Shown: positions 53,897 through 64,000 of the stretch, piece after piece
How the letters are laid out: every line of letters starts with the position of its first letter
How positions within the stretch are numbered: the stretch's first letter is position 1
NCBI RefSeq assembly: GCF_000422885.1
Contig: NZ_AUGX01000026.1
Location: 1-64,000 of the forward strand
DNA from: Ottowia thiooxydans DSM 14619
Lineage (GTDB): Bacteria; Pseudomonadota; Gammaproteobacteria; Burkholderiales; Burkholderiaceae_C
DNA: 64,000 nt
Direction: 5' to 3'
Made by a program: the position numbers and the translations under genes
Notes under the pieces: generated by a model
Databases searched by the model: none
What the model was told of the DNA's origin: nothing
What the model saw: only the letters and a program-made list of their open reading frames with translations

Positions 53897-55090
53897 ATGG
53901 CGACCAAACCGATTACCCAGTTTTTTCTGAACCTCAAGCTCCCCTTGAGGAATGCCCGCTGGTCCTGGGGCGCGCAGAACGAGAACACGATCCTGCTACG
54001 AACCTGGGCGGACGAGTTCTCGTCGCAGGGCAAGCGCGTTGTGGTGCTGCGCGAACCTGTCGGCTATCAGGAGCGCGAGTCCTACGGCTTGGACGAACGC
54101 ATCCGGCATCTGCGCACTTTGTGGGCGGGCGGTGTCGCCGGCTACAGCGTCATTGCAACGGCCAAGGCCACGGATGTGGCCAAGCGGGAAATCAAGGAAT
54201 ACCGCGACGACAAAGTCTTCGTGATCGACCAACTAGAAGCTCGAGCTGACGGTGCCATCGTGGCTGTCCTCGGAGGTATGGTGCCAGCTGATGACCTCGC
54301 TACCCACCAGGCTCAGCATGTCACTGCGCCGGCGGAAGGCCCCTTTCCGGTGGATGTGTTCGCGACGGGCATGTCGACGGACAGCTACAAGGCGAAACTG
54401 CCGGCGATGCGCGACTGGCTGATCGAGGTGGCGCGCCGGGAGAGCTACGTCACCTATGCCGAGGTCATGGACCGCTTCGGGCTCATCTTCTTTGTGCTCC
54501 GAACGGCGATGGGCAAGCTTGGCCATCAGTCGGCCGACAACGGCGAGCCCATCCTGACTGCGCTGATCGTTGACAAGGAGACTCATCGTTGTTCCGACGG
54601 GTTCGCGGAGGAGTTCGGGATCGTCGATGACCAGGCCGAGCGTCGCAGGTTGTACTCGTACTGGGCCCTGCCCAAGGGCCGAACGGAGGACATCGCAGAG
54701 CCGGCATCCGCTCCGCCCGTCGCCGATCCCGATTCGCTGGAAGAGCGGGCAAAACGCTTTGAGCAGGTAGAAGTGCGTACCCAGCAGGGTGCGTTCCGCA
54801 AGGCGGTTTTCCTGGCCTGTGGAGGGCGTTGCATCGTCAGCGGCTGCAGTATCCTCGAGGCGCTAGAAGCTGCTCACCTTGAGGGGCGCAATTGGCGAGA
54901 CGGGCACAACGCGGCGTCCGACGGCATCCTGCTGCGCCGAGACCTTCATGCCCTGTACGACACGGGGCTGCTCTCGTTCGCAGAGGACATGCTTGTGCGG
55001 CTGAGCCCGGCCGTTCGCGAACACTACGGCGTCTTCGAAGGCGTTCATGTTGCGACCACGCTCCATCCAGGCAACCAGAAGACGCCATGA
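53897..55090 (+). CDS. HNH endonuclease-domain protein paired with the GTPase
   Basis: A 397-residue protein. The C-terminal part is an HNH_2-type nuclease: Cys312 and Cys317 (RCIVSGC), His327 (AAHLEGRNW), Asn338 and His351 (RRDLHALYD). Residues 1-130 form a domain I do not recognise (SYGLDERIRHLRTLWAGGVA). Residues about 170-250 resemble the alpha-helical module often found before HNH_2 domains. It is transcribed with the GTPase gene, 28 bases apart. It is likely the effector of a defence module that cleaves DNA upon infection. That role is inferred. Confidence 0.78.
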   Translation: MATKPITQFFLNLKLPLRNARWSWGAQNENTILLRTWADEFSSQGKRVVVLREPVGYQERESYGLDERIRHLRTLWAGGVAGYSVIATAKATDVAKREIKEYRDDKVFVIDQLEARADGAIVAVLGGMVPADDLATHQAQHVTAPAEGPFPVDVFATGMSTDSYKAKLPAMRDWLIEVARRESYVTYAEVMDRFGLIFFVLRTAMGKLGHQSADNGEPILTALIVDKETHRCSDGFAEEFGIVDDQAERRRLYSYWALPKGRTEDIAEPASAPPVADPDSLEERAKRFEQVEVRTQQGAFRKAVFLACGGRCIVSGCSILEALEAAHLEGRNWRDGHNAASDGILLRRDLHALYDTGLLSFAEDMLVRLSPAVREHYGVFEGVHVATTLHPGNQKTP

Positions 55091-55128
55091 TCCTATCTAC
55101 CGGCTCGATACGGATCGACTCAAGAGCG

Positions 55129-58100
55129 TCACCAGCGCAGAGCATCCTCGTTGGCCTCCACATCGGCTCGCTCGGCGTATTTCGTCCAGTTTTCCGAAAT
55201 CCGCCTGAGCATTGCCGCTGTTCGGGGGGCCGTCGGCATGGCCTCTGCCCACCTGAGTGATTCGGCTGCGAGGTCTCTCTCTTGCGCGCCACCTTCTCCG
55301 ATGGACTTGGAATAGATGCCACGCATGTTCACGCGGGCCACTGCTACACCTCTTTCCAAGGCGTCCGACGCAAGCTTTTCAATCGCACGCCTCACGGCTT
55401 CATTGGGCCAAACACCGTCAGTAGTGCTCGCTGGGGCACGGGCAAACAAGTGGCCAATGCGCTGTTCAGCCATAGTCAAACGGTCTGCTTTCTTGCTGAG
55501 ATCACGCACCTCGAAGCACCACTCGAGCAGCGTCACCTCGTCAATTTCATTTGCAGTTTGGCCAGGCAGCGTTCGAATTCCTTCAAGAAGCTCATAGGCG
55601 GCGACTGCTTGCCGCGTAGCACCTTCCTCTGGTGGTTGGGCGTCGCCATGTTCAGGCTTGAAAACGGCAGACACAACTTCGACGAAGAAACTGGCTTTCT
55701 CGACCATCATGCGATGAAGCACGAGCGGCTTTTTGCGCGCCCGGAAGACCGGGAGATAGGCGAACTCGAGCTGCGCGATGTCGTCCGGTGGCACGTCACC
55801 ACGCGTCCTAAGCTCATCGAACGCTCGCTCAATGATGTAGCGAGTCACGGTCCCGGTTGAGCCATGCTTTGAGTTGATTTCCGGTATTGCATCGCTAAGC
55901 AACTCCATTAGTAGCTTCGTCGGGATGTCCTTGAGTCGACGGCTAGCGGTATCCAACGAGGCCAGAAAGCGGCCTCGGCTCGCGTAGTTTTCAATGGCTT
56001 GTAGCAGCTCTTCAGTAGGACCTTCGACGAAGAACGAATGCTTGGTCCGCCAATACGCATCCTCAATCTCTTCGCCGAATGTGCGAATGTAGGACCAAGT
56101 GTGAGCACTTTCCGGAAGGCTCATCAGCAGTCTAGCGTTGCGAACCGGTCCAAGATGAAGCGCAAGCAGCCCTATGCGGACGCCAGCCTCCCCTTCAACA
56201 CCGAAGCGATGCACGCATTCGGACAGAACAACCGTGCCAAACGAGTCGAGCGCTTCCCCGGCTTGCAGCGCCAAGTGCAGCAGCTTCAACAACTCTTCTT
56301 GGAGTAACTGCAGAGACTTTAGCGCGTACGCGACGTGCTGGGGTAGCTTCACTTTCCCCGCGAGCTCGACCAGACCCGTGATGCCAGCAGACGCATACAC
56401 GTTCGCAATAGCAGAAGCGCGTGCCGCATCAATCCCATCGGTCGGGTCGTCGGCGGTGTCATCCTGGCCGGGCACGTCCGGCATCCAGTCGTCAAACAGC
56501 CAGGAGGCACGCAGCACAGGGTCCTTGGGCTCATGTGCCGCCACAAGGGCCGAGAGTTGGGCCAGCGGCTTGTCCCGAAGCGCCCAGTCTGTAGACGCGA
56601 AGGTCTTATGCCGGTTCACTTCTTTGCGCAACTGATCCCATATCTGGAATCTGCTCTCGCGCGACGCCTCCATCTCCAGGCGCAGAGCCTCAGCGACCTC
56701 ATGGAAGGCTGGTTCCGGGAAGTGATGCAGGGCGTCGATGATCGTGCCCCACCGGTGCGGATCGTGATCGACCCGGGCCAGCGCTAGCCTGATGACGGCG
56801 GTTTGGCTTTCCCAAACCAGCCCGTAGGTCAGGACTTCCAGCTCGCCGCCGCCATACTCCCGAAACTTTGGCTTCTGTGTTGCGCTGGATGAGTCATGCG
56901 CCGTGGGAAGCAGCTTTGTGACTAACTCCCACGCAACTTCGGGGACGGCCTCTACCAGGTACGTGAGAACCCCGGTTCGCTGCGCCGCATTCGCCGAGGT
57001 GTTTGGCGACCACGACAGGAATATGGCCCGCAGACTGTTGATGGGTCGATTGCTGTCTGAGCCACCAGGGTCAATAGCAGCAAGCCGAGCCAGACACATT
57101 GATGCCCGGAGGAGGAGGCTCGGGTCCCACGCAACGACCTCGAGCGCCCACAGTACACCGTAGTGGTACGCGCGCGAATTGACCAGTCCATCGAACTCTT
57201 CGAAGATAGGTTTGATGCCCGAGGCGTCGCCCTCGAGCAGTTGCTCGAGGGCTTCAAGGAAAGGGACGGGGGCAGCCTCCGCCAGGAAAGCCAACTGGTC
57301 CTGCAGCGATGCCAGTAGCCGATAGTCTTGGGATAGGCCCGGAAGCCCGCGCACAATGCCATTGACGAAAACGGCTGGTGTGCTGCCGGTGACTGTGAAA
57401 TCAGCCTGCTCATGCAGCACGGCCATATGCAGCAAGGTCGTCATAAGGCCGTCCCTTAGCCAACTGCTGTGGGACTCCTCGCGTTCGGAAGCCGGCTTGA
57501 ATACTTCATGTGCCTTCGGCGGGTCACTCACCTTAGAGAAGACGGCGGTTGCTGCAGCCGCGAACCGTTCCAGATGCTTCGGGCCAAGCAGATGGGCAAG
57601 ATGAACAAAAGCATCGACGGACGCGCGCATCGACCATACGTCACCGGCACGATCCACCGGCGGGTCCTGAAGTCTTGCTAACTTGCGTAGGGGGCGTTCA
57701 AGGCTCTCGTACTCGTCGGCCGGTGCCAAGGCGCACAGCACATCGGTGTCGGGCTTGGTTGATGCGTGCCACGCGCCAGCGAGCAAAGCAGGCATAAGCA
57801 TTTCACCACTTTCGAGCCACTCCGGCTTGGCGGCCGTGCCACTGGGCAGTAGCCGCGCCAGGACGGCCAGACTACGGCCGCATCGCCGCGCCAGGTCATA
57901 GCCCACGCTCTGCTCGAAGCCCATGGCGACGAATGCGTCGGCCAAATCGGACGACTGTGGCCGATTGAGCAACACATGATTGGATCGCTTCTCATCGGCC
58001 CCAGCACTCACGACGGTCGGGCCATGCTGAGCAAGCAGTCCAGCCAAGCTGCGTCCCTGGCTGCGCGGGAGGAATACAAGACCTTTACGGCCTGCAAGCT

Positions 58101-58881
58101 GGCGGGCCGCCTCTTCGGAGTCGATGACCAGCGCTTTCGACTCGAGGTACGACCGTACCGTCGGGTCCGCGCTGCGAATGGCGGCTACGGCAAACGCAAC
58201 CACTTCGTCTGGCGAGTCGGCGGCGTAGAGGAGTCTGCTGACACCATCGTTCAGTTGCTGCACCAGGATCTTGGCCTGAGCCTCGCGGCCGGCAAGCAGG
58301 ACCTTCTCGACCAATTGCGGCTCGAACCGCGTGGAGAACTCATCCCAGAACTCGTCGGTGCTGCGCAACCCGGCGATGGGAAGCTTCTTAAGGTCGTTCT
58401 TGGCGAAGCGAGCCGCAACCGCGGGACAGTCCGCAAGCCAGTCTTCAAGGATGGAGCCGTCGATGTACTGGACGTCCTTCCACTCCTTGAGGTCGCACTT
58501 CTCCTTGATCCAGTCCGTCAGCTTGACGCTGGGGTTGTCCCAGGTCCGAGGAGTCACGAACACAAACGTGGTGTCCATGCGCGTGGCTAGGTCGACCTCC
58601 TTCGTCCTCTTCTCGTAGTCTTTGGTCGCCTTCGCGGCACTGGCTTCAGTGACGCCGAACTCCCACACCGACGCGCCGTCCGGGACATATACGGAGTCGC
58701 TGTCGGCGTCAAGTACCCCGTCAAACCCGCGTATCTGACCCTTGTCGCCGCGCGGGAACCGGAAGCTGGAGATGCTGGTCAACGAGGCACGGATAAGGTC
58801 ACCCACTAGCCCCGGGAATTCGACCCGGGCTGGAATGGTGTCAGCCCACTGTTCAAGGTCGAGTGCAGAAATCCACTTCAT
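55129..58881 (-). CDS. Large STAND-like protein with N-terminal PD-(D/E)XK-like nuclease domain
   Basis: A 1250-residue protein with an excellent ribosome site (AGGAGG, 9 bases before ATG 58881). Residues about 20-110 show GFDGVLD (Asp54), then VWEFGVTEA (Glu74) and KATKDYEKRT, as in PD-(D/E)XK nuclease domains of defence proteins. Residues about 190-340 look like a degenerate NTPase and winged helix (LLYAADSPDEVVAFAVAAI, VGYDLARRCGRSLAVLARLL) with no visible Walker A. The remaining 900 residues are helical and repeat-like, probably the sensor. It is convergent with the HNH gene. I infer abortive phage defence. Confidence 0.7.
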   Translation of the reverse strand: MKWISALDLEQWADTIPARVEFPGLVGDLIRASLTSISSFRFPRGDKGQIRGFDGVLDADSDSVYVPDGASVWEFGVTEASAAKATKDYEKRTKEVDLATRMDTTFVFVTPRTWDNPSVKLTDWIKEKCDLKEWKDVQYIDGSILEDWLADCPAVAARFAKNDLKKLPIAGLRSTDEFWDEFSTRFEPQLVEKVLLAGREAQAKILVQQLNDGVSRLLYAADSPDEVVAFAVAAIRSADPTVRSYLESKALVIDSEEAARQLAGRKGLVFLPRSQGRSLAGLLAQHGPTVVSAGADEKRSNHVLLNRPQSSDLADAFVAMGFEQSVGYDLARRCGRSLAVLARLLPSGTAAKPEWLESGEMLMPALLAGAWHASTKPDTDVLCALAPADEYESLERPLRKLARLQDPPVDRAGDVWSMRASVDAFVHLAHLLGPKHLERFAAAATAVFSKVSDPPKAHEVFKPASEREESHSSWLRDGLMTTLLHMAVLHEQADFTVTGSTPAVFVNGIVRGLPGLSQDYRLLASLQDQLAFLAEAAPVPFLEALEQLLEGDASGIKPIFEEFDGLVNSRAYHYGVLWALEVVAWDPSLLLRASMCLARLAAIDPGGSDSNRPINSLRAIFLSWSPNTSANAAQRTGVLTYLVEAVPEVAWELVTKLLPTAHDSSSATQKPKFREYGGGELEVLTYGLVWESQTAVIRLALARVDHDPHRWGTIIDALHHFPEPAFHEVAEALRLEMEASRESRFQIWDQLRKEVNRHKTFASTDWALRDKPLAQLSALVAAHEPKDPVLRASWLFDDWMPDVPGQDDTADDPTDGIDAARASAIANVYASAGITGLVELAGKVKLPQHVAYALKSLQLLQEELLKLLHLALQAGEALDSFGTVVLSECVHRFGVEGEAGVRIGLLALHLGPVRNARLLMSLPESAHTWSYIRTFGEEIEDAYWRTKHSFFVEGPTEELLQAIENYASRGRFLASLDTASRRLKDIPTKLLMELLSDAIPEINSKHGSTGTVTRYIIERAFDELRTRGDVPPDDIAQLEFAYLPVFRARKKPLVLHRMMVEKASFFVEVVSAVFKPEHGDAQPPEEGATRQAVAAYELLEGIRTLPGQTANEIDEVTLLEWCFEVRDLSKKADRLTMAEQRIGHLFARAPASTTDGVWPNEAVRRAIEKLASDALERGVAVARVNMRGIYSKSIGEGGAQERDLAAESLRWAEAMPTAPRTAAMLRRISENWTKYAERADVEANEDALRW

Positions 58882-59091
58882 CTGGACAGCCTCCTACGGT
58901 TTCTTTTTGTTGGCAGGGCAGCGTGTTGAGCTAGAGGCACTCGGTGCAGCGATCCGCTACGACGTTGTGGCGCCCTGCGACCGACCAGAAGGAGAGCTCG
59001 CTGCCGATTGAGAGCATGAAGGGTGCGCGCACTGATGGTTGAGTTTAGGCAACACAACCGCCCCGTCACTCCCGTCATCAAGGATCAGTAG

Positions 59092-59115
59092 CTATTGAGT
59101 AGTAAAGCTCAATAG
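59092..59115. terminator. Hairpin between gyrB and the STAND-like gene
   Basis: CTATTGAG (59092-59099) and CTCAATAG (59108-59115) pair perfectly over an 8-nt loop, extendable by two pairs. TTTT follows on the plus strand only. It lies 32 bases after the gyrB stop codon and may end gyrB transcription inefficiently. The rest of 58882-59146 shows nothing else. Confidence 0.5.
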
Positions 59116-59146
59116 TTTTCGCGTCTTATGCCTCGCTCTACAATCA

Positions 59147-61798
<2,652 letters not shown>

Positions 61799-61815
61799 CT
61801 AGGAAAGTAGCGATG

Positions 61816-62943
61816 TCAAATGCGCATGGGCATGACGACGTACTTGAAGTGAGCGTCGTCAGGCAGGGTTAGCAGCGCTGAGCTGTTTGAATCCTGCAGC
61901 TCCAGCGTCACCATTTCTTGGTTCATATTGGCCAGGGCATCGATCAGGTAGGTCACGTTGAACCCGATTTCGATTTGATCGCCACCGTAGTCGATGTCGA
62001 GTTCGTCCATGGCCTCTTCTTGCTCGGCGTTGTTGGCCGCCACGCGCAAGACGCCGGGTTCAATGTTCAGGCGAACACCTTTAAATTTGTCGCTGGTCAG
62101 GATGGCGGTGCGCTGCAGGCTGGCCAGCAGCGGCGCGCGTCCCAAGGTCACCGTGTTTTTGTGGTTTTTGGGGATGACGCGGTTGTAATCCGGGAATTTG
62201 CCTTCCACCAGCTTGGTGACGAACTCCATGCCACCAAAGCTGAACTTCGCCTGGTTGCTGGCAAAGCGCATCTCGATCATTGGGGCCTGGGCATCATCTG
62301 GAACGTTGGCGTCAGACAGCAGGCGCTGCAGTTCCACCACGGTTTTGCGGGGCAAGATCACTTCCTGCTTGGGCACTTCAGTTTCCAGCGTGGCGCTGGC
62401 GAATGCCAGGCGGTGGCCGTCAGTGGCTACCAGGCTGAGTGATTTGCCTTCGGCGACAAACAGAATGCCGTTCAAGTAATACCGGATGTCGTGCACCGCC
62501 ATGGCAAAGGCCACTTGATGGAGCAAGCCCTTGAGCGTTTTCTGGGGAACGCTGAACTCGGGGCCGAAAGTGGGGGCTTCCTGCACCAGGGGGAAATCTT
62601 CCGCAGGCAGGGTTTGCAGAGTGAACTTGCTCTTGCCGCCTTTGAGAATGACCTTGGACTGGTTGGATTCCAGGCTCACAGCCTGATCGGCAGGCATGGT
62701 GCGCAGGATGTCAATCAGCTTGCGCGCGCCCACGGTGGTGGTGAAGCTGCCTTCATCTCCGCCCAGTTCCGCTGTGGTGCGGATCTGGATTTCAAGGTCG
62801 CTGGTGGTCAGTTGTAACTGCCCACCTTGCTTGCGGATCAGCACATTAGCCAGCACGGGCAGTGTGTGGCGCCGCTCCACAATGCCCGAGACCGACTGAA
62901 GCACGGCCAAAAGTTTGTCTTGGGTGGTCTTCAGAACGATCAT
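61816..62943 (-). CDS. dnaN: DNA polymerase III beta sliding clamp
   Basis: A 375-residue clamp with three similar domains. The start MIVLKTTQDKLLAVLQSVSG, middle VAFAMAVHDIRYYLNGILF and end FKYVVMPMRI are typical of betaproteobacterial DnaN. It forms a dimeric ring that tethers polymerases to DNA. It is 156 bases downstream of dnaA and 77 bases upstream of gyrB, all on the minus strand. Confidence 0.98.
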   Translation of the reverse strand: MIVLKTTQDKLLAVLQSVSGIVERRHTLPVLANVLIRKQGGQLQLTTSDLEIQIRTTAELGGDEGSFTTTVGARKLIDILRTMPADQAVSLESNQSKVILKGGKSKFTLQTLPAEDFPLVQEAPTFGPEFSVPQKTLKGLLHQVAFAMAVHDIRYYLNGILFVAEGKSLSLVATDGHRLAFASATLETEVPKQEVILPRKTVVELQRLLSDANVPDDAQAPMIEMRFASNQAKFSFGGMEFVTKLVEGKFPDYNRVIPKNHKNTVTLGRAPLLASLQRTAILTSDKFKGVRLNIEPGVLRVAANNAEQEEAMDELDIDYGGDQIEIGFNVTYLIDALANMNQEMVTLELQDSNSSALLTLPDDAHFKYVVMPMRI

Positions 62944-63099
62944 GTCTTCCTCGGTATTAGCACGTATTGGCGATGTATTGTTGGAGCTCGGCGGTTTGTC
63001 TTACAAATGGGGGCGCCGAACTTAAAGGCAACTCGTATTGTCGCCGGTTTTGACCCGCATTTTGATCAGCGGATTGCTGCTTATACCAGGGTTACGATT

Positions 63100-64000
63100 T
63101 CACCCTTTGAGTGTCTGTTCCAGAACGTGCAATTGCTGGTTGAGTTCAGTGAGCTGCTGGCGCTCGCCGCCGATTTTTCGGACGGCGTGCAATACGGTGG
63201 TGTGGTCTCTGCCGCCAAAAAGCTCGCCAATTTCAGGCAAGCTCTTTTGAGTGAGCTCCTTGGCCAGGTACATGGCAATCTGGCGTGGCCGCGCAATGGA
63301 GGCCGGGCGCTTCTTGCTGTACATGTCGGCCACTTTGATCTTGTAATAGTCAGCCACCGTTTTCTGAATGTTTTCTACGCTGATCTGCCTGTTTTGAATA
63401 GACAGCAGGTCTCGCAAGGCTTCCCGAGCCAGCTGGATTGAGATTTCCTTCTGGTTAAAGCGTGAGTAAGCCAGGATCTTGCGCAGCGCGCCTTCAAGCT
63501 CGCGCACGTTGGAACGAACGTTCTTTGCAACGAAAAACGCCACCTCCTCAGGCATTTCCGTGCCTTCAGCCACCGCTTTGTTGATCAGAATGGCCACGCG
63601 CATTTCCAGCTCCGGCGGCTCCAGGGCCACCGTCAAACCGGAATCAAAGCGCGAAACCAGACGTTCATGGATGTCCGCCAACCCCTTGGGATAGGTGTCG
63701 CTGGTCATCACGATGTGGCTCTTTTTGGCCAGCAGGGCTTCAAAGGCGTTGAAGAATTCTTCCTGGGTGCGGTCTTTGTTGGCAAAGAACTGCACATCAT
63801 CGATCAGCAGAAGATCCAGGGAGTGATAGCGCTCTTTGAATTCATCAAAAGTCTTACGCTGATAAGACTTGACCACATCCGAGACGAATTGCTCCGCATG
63901 GATGTAGAGAACTTTGGCGTCTGGCTGGCCCTCTAGAAGTTTGTTGCCCACCGCGTGCATCAGGTGGGTCTTGCCAAGGCCAACGCCGCCGTATATGAAA
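63100..64000 (-). CDS. dnaA: Chromosomal replication initiator DnaA, 5' part outside the window
   Basis: The frame is open to the window edge, so about the N-terminal third is missing. The first visible residues [20 protein letters not shown] are Walker [13 protein letters not shown] is Walker [11 protein letters not shown] contains the box VII arginine. The C-terminal DNA-binding domain has [13 protein letters not shown] and the DnaA-box-reading [11 protein letters not shown]. It initiates replication at oriC, which probably lies upstream, beyond the right edge. No DnaA boxes were seen by eye in the dnaA-dnaN gap. Confidence 0.98.
   Translation of the reverse strand, partial: FIYGGVGLGKTHLMHAVGNKLLEGQPDAKVLYIHAEQFVSDVVKSYQRKTFDEFKERYHSLDLLLIDDVQFFANKDRTQEEFFNAFEALLAKKSHIVMTSDTYPKGLADIHERLVSRFDSGLTVALEPPELEMRVAILINKAVAEGTEMPEEVAFFVAKNVRSNVRELEGALRKILAYSRFNQKEISIQLAREALRDLLSIQNRQISVENIQKTVADYYKIKVADMYSKKRPASIARPRQIAMYLAKELTQKSLPEIGELFGGRDHTTVLHAVRKIGGERQQLTELNQQLHVLEQTLKG

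Noticed and set aside
62944-63099. Replication origin in the dnaA-dnaN gap
   Set aside because: No DnaA boxes (TTATCCACA-like) or AT-rich unwinding stretch were seen. The origin is more likely upstream of dnaA, outside the window.

Overview
The window is a 64 kb chromosomal segment of a high-GC betaproteobacterium, most likely a member of the Comamonadaceae (Acidovorax/Hydrogenophaga-like). This rests on the gene content: many LysR regulators, a Bug-type solute receptor, an IPTL-CTERM protein, repeats built around CTGAGCTTGTCGAAG, and a dnaA-dnaN-gyrB cluster at the right edge. dnaA runs off the right end on the minus strand, so the replication origin probably lies just outside the window.

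Layout. 0.5-9.2 kb: an isoquinoline-1-oxidoreductase-like molybdoenzyme operon with a flavodoxin and a secreted cupin, three LysR genes and an MFS exporter. 9.2-14.4 kb: a crotonase, an N,N-dimethylformamidase large-subunit-like enzyme and a Bug receptor, with a divergent LysR. 14.6-25.5 kb: housekeeping and accessory metabolism, including a DUF1932 dehydrogenase, a Vat-type acetyltransferase, an AhpD/azoreductase/GNAT set with a divergent MocR regulator, a 2,2-dialkylglycine-decarboxylase-like enzyme with a solute receptor and LysR, a Sui1 factor and an RhlE-like helicase. 25.8-28.9 kb: a Fic protein, then a MarR regulator with an HPP-CBS membrane protein.

28.9-36.2 kb is the most striking part. 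It is a sigma54/RtcR-controlled RNA-repair locus: rtcR is divergent from rsr (Ro60/TROVE), which is followed by a 680-nt non-coding stretch, rtcB, a nucleotidyltransferase gene and rtcA. The non-coding stretch resolves into five tandem Y-RNA-like units. All share one architecture: a Ro-type stem with a GAAUGC element, an 8-bp second stem, then UACA. The paired arms differ between units but pairing is kept. The insert is different in each unit. One carries a complete, circularly permuted tRNA mimic of the YrlA type, and one has almost no insert.

36.3-42.2 kb: a LysR/quinone-reductase pair, a kelch/FN3/IPTL-CTERM surface protein and a NucS-like nuclease. 42.3-58.9 kb is a defence island next to gyrB. 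It holds a type I restriction system (hsdM, hsdS, an embedded Fic gene and an hsdR broken by one frameshift), an orphan JetD-like Toprim protein, an unrecognised GTPase followed by an HNH endonuclease, and a 1250-residue nuclease/STAND-like protein facing them. 59.1-64.0 kb: gyrB, dnaN and the 3' part of dnaA.

All assignments come from reading the sequence and recalling protein and RNA families. No searches or folding programs were run.
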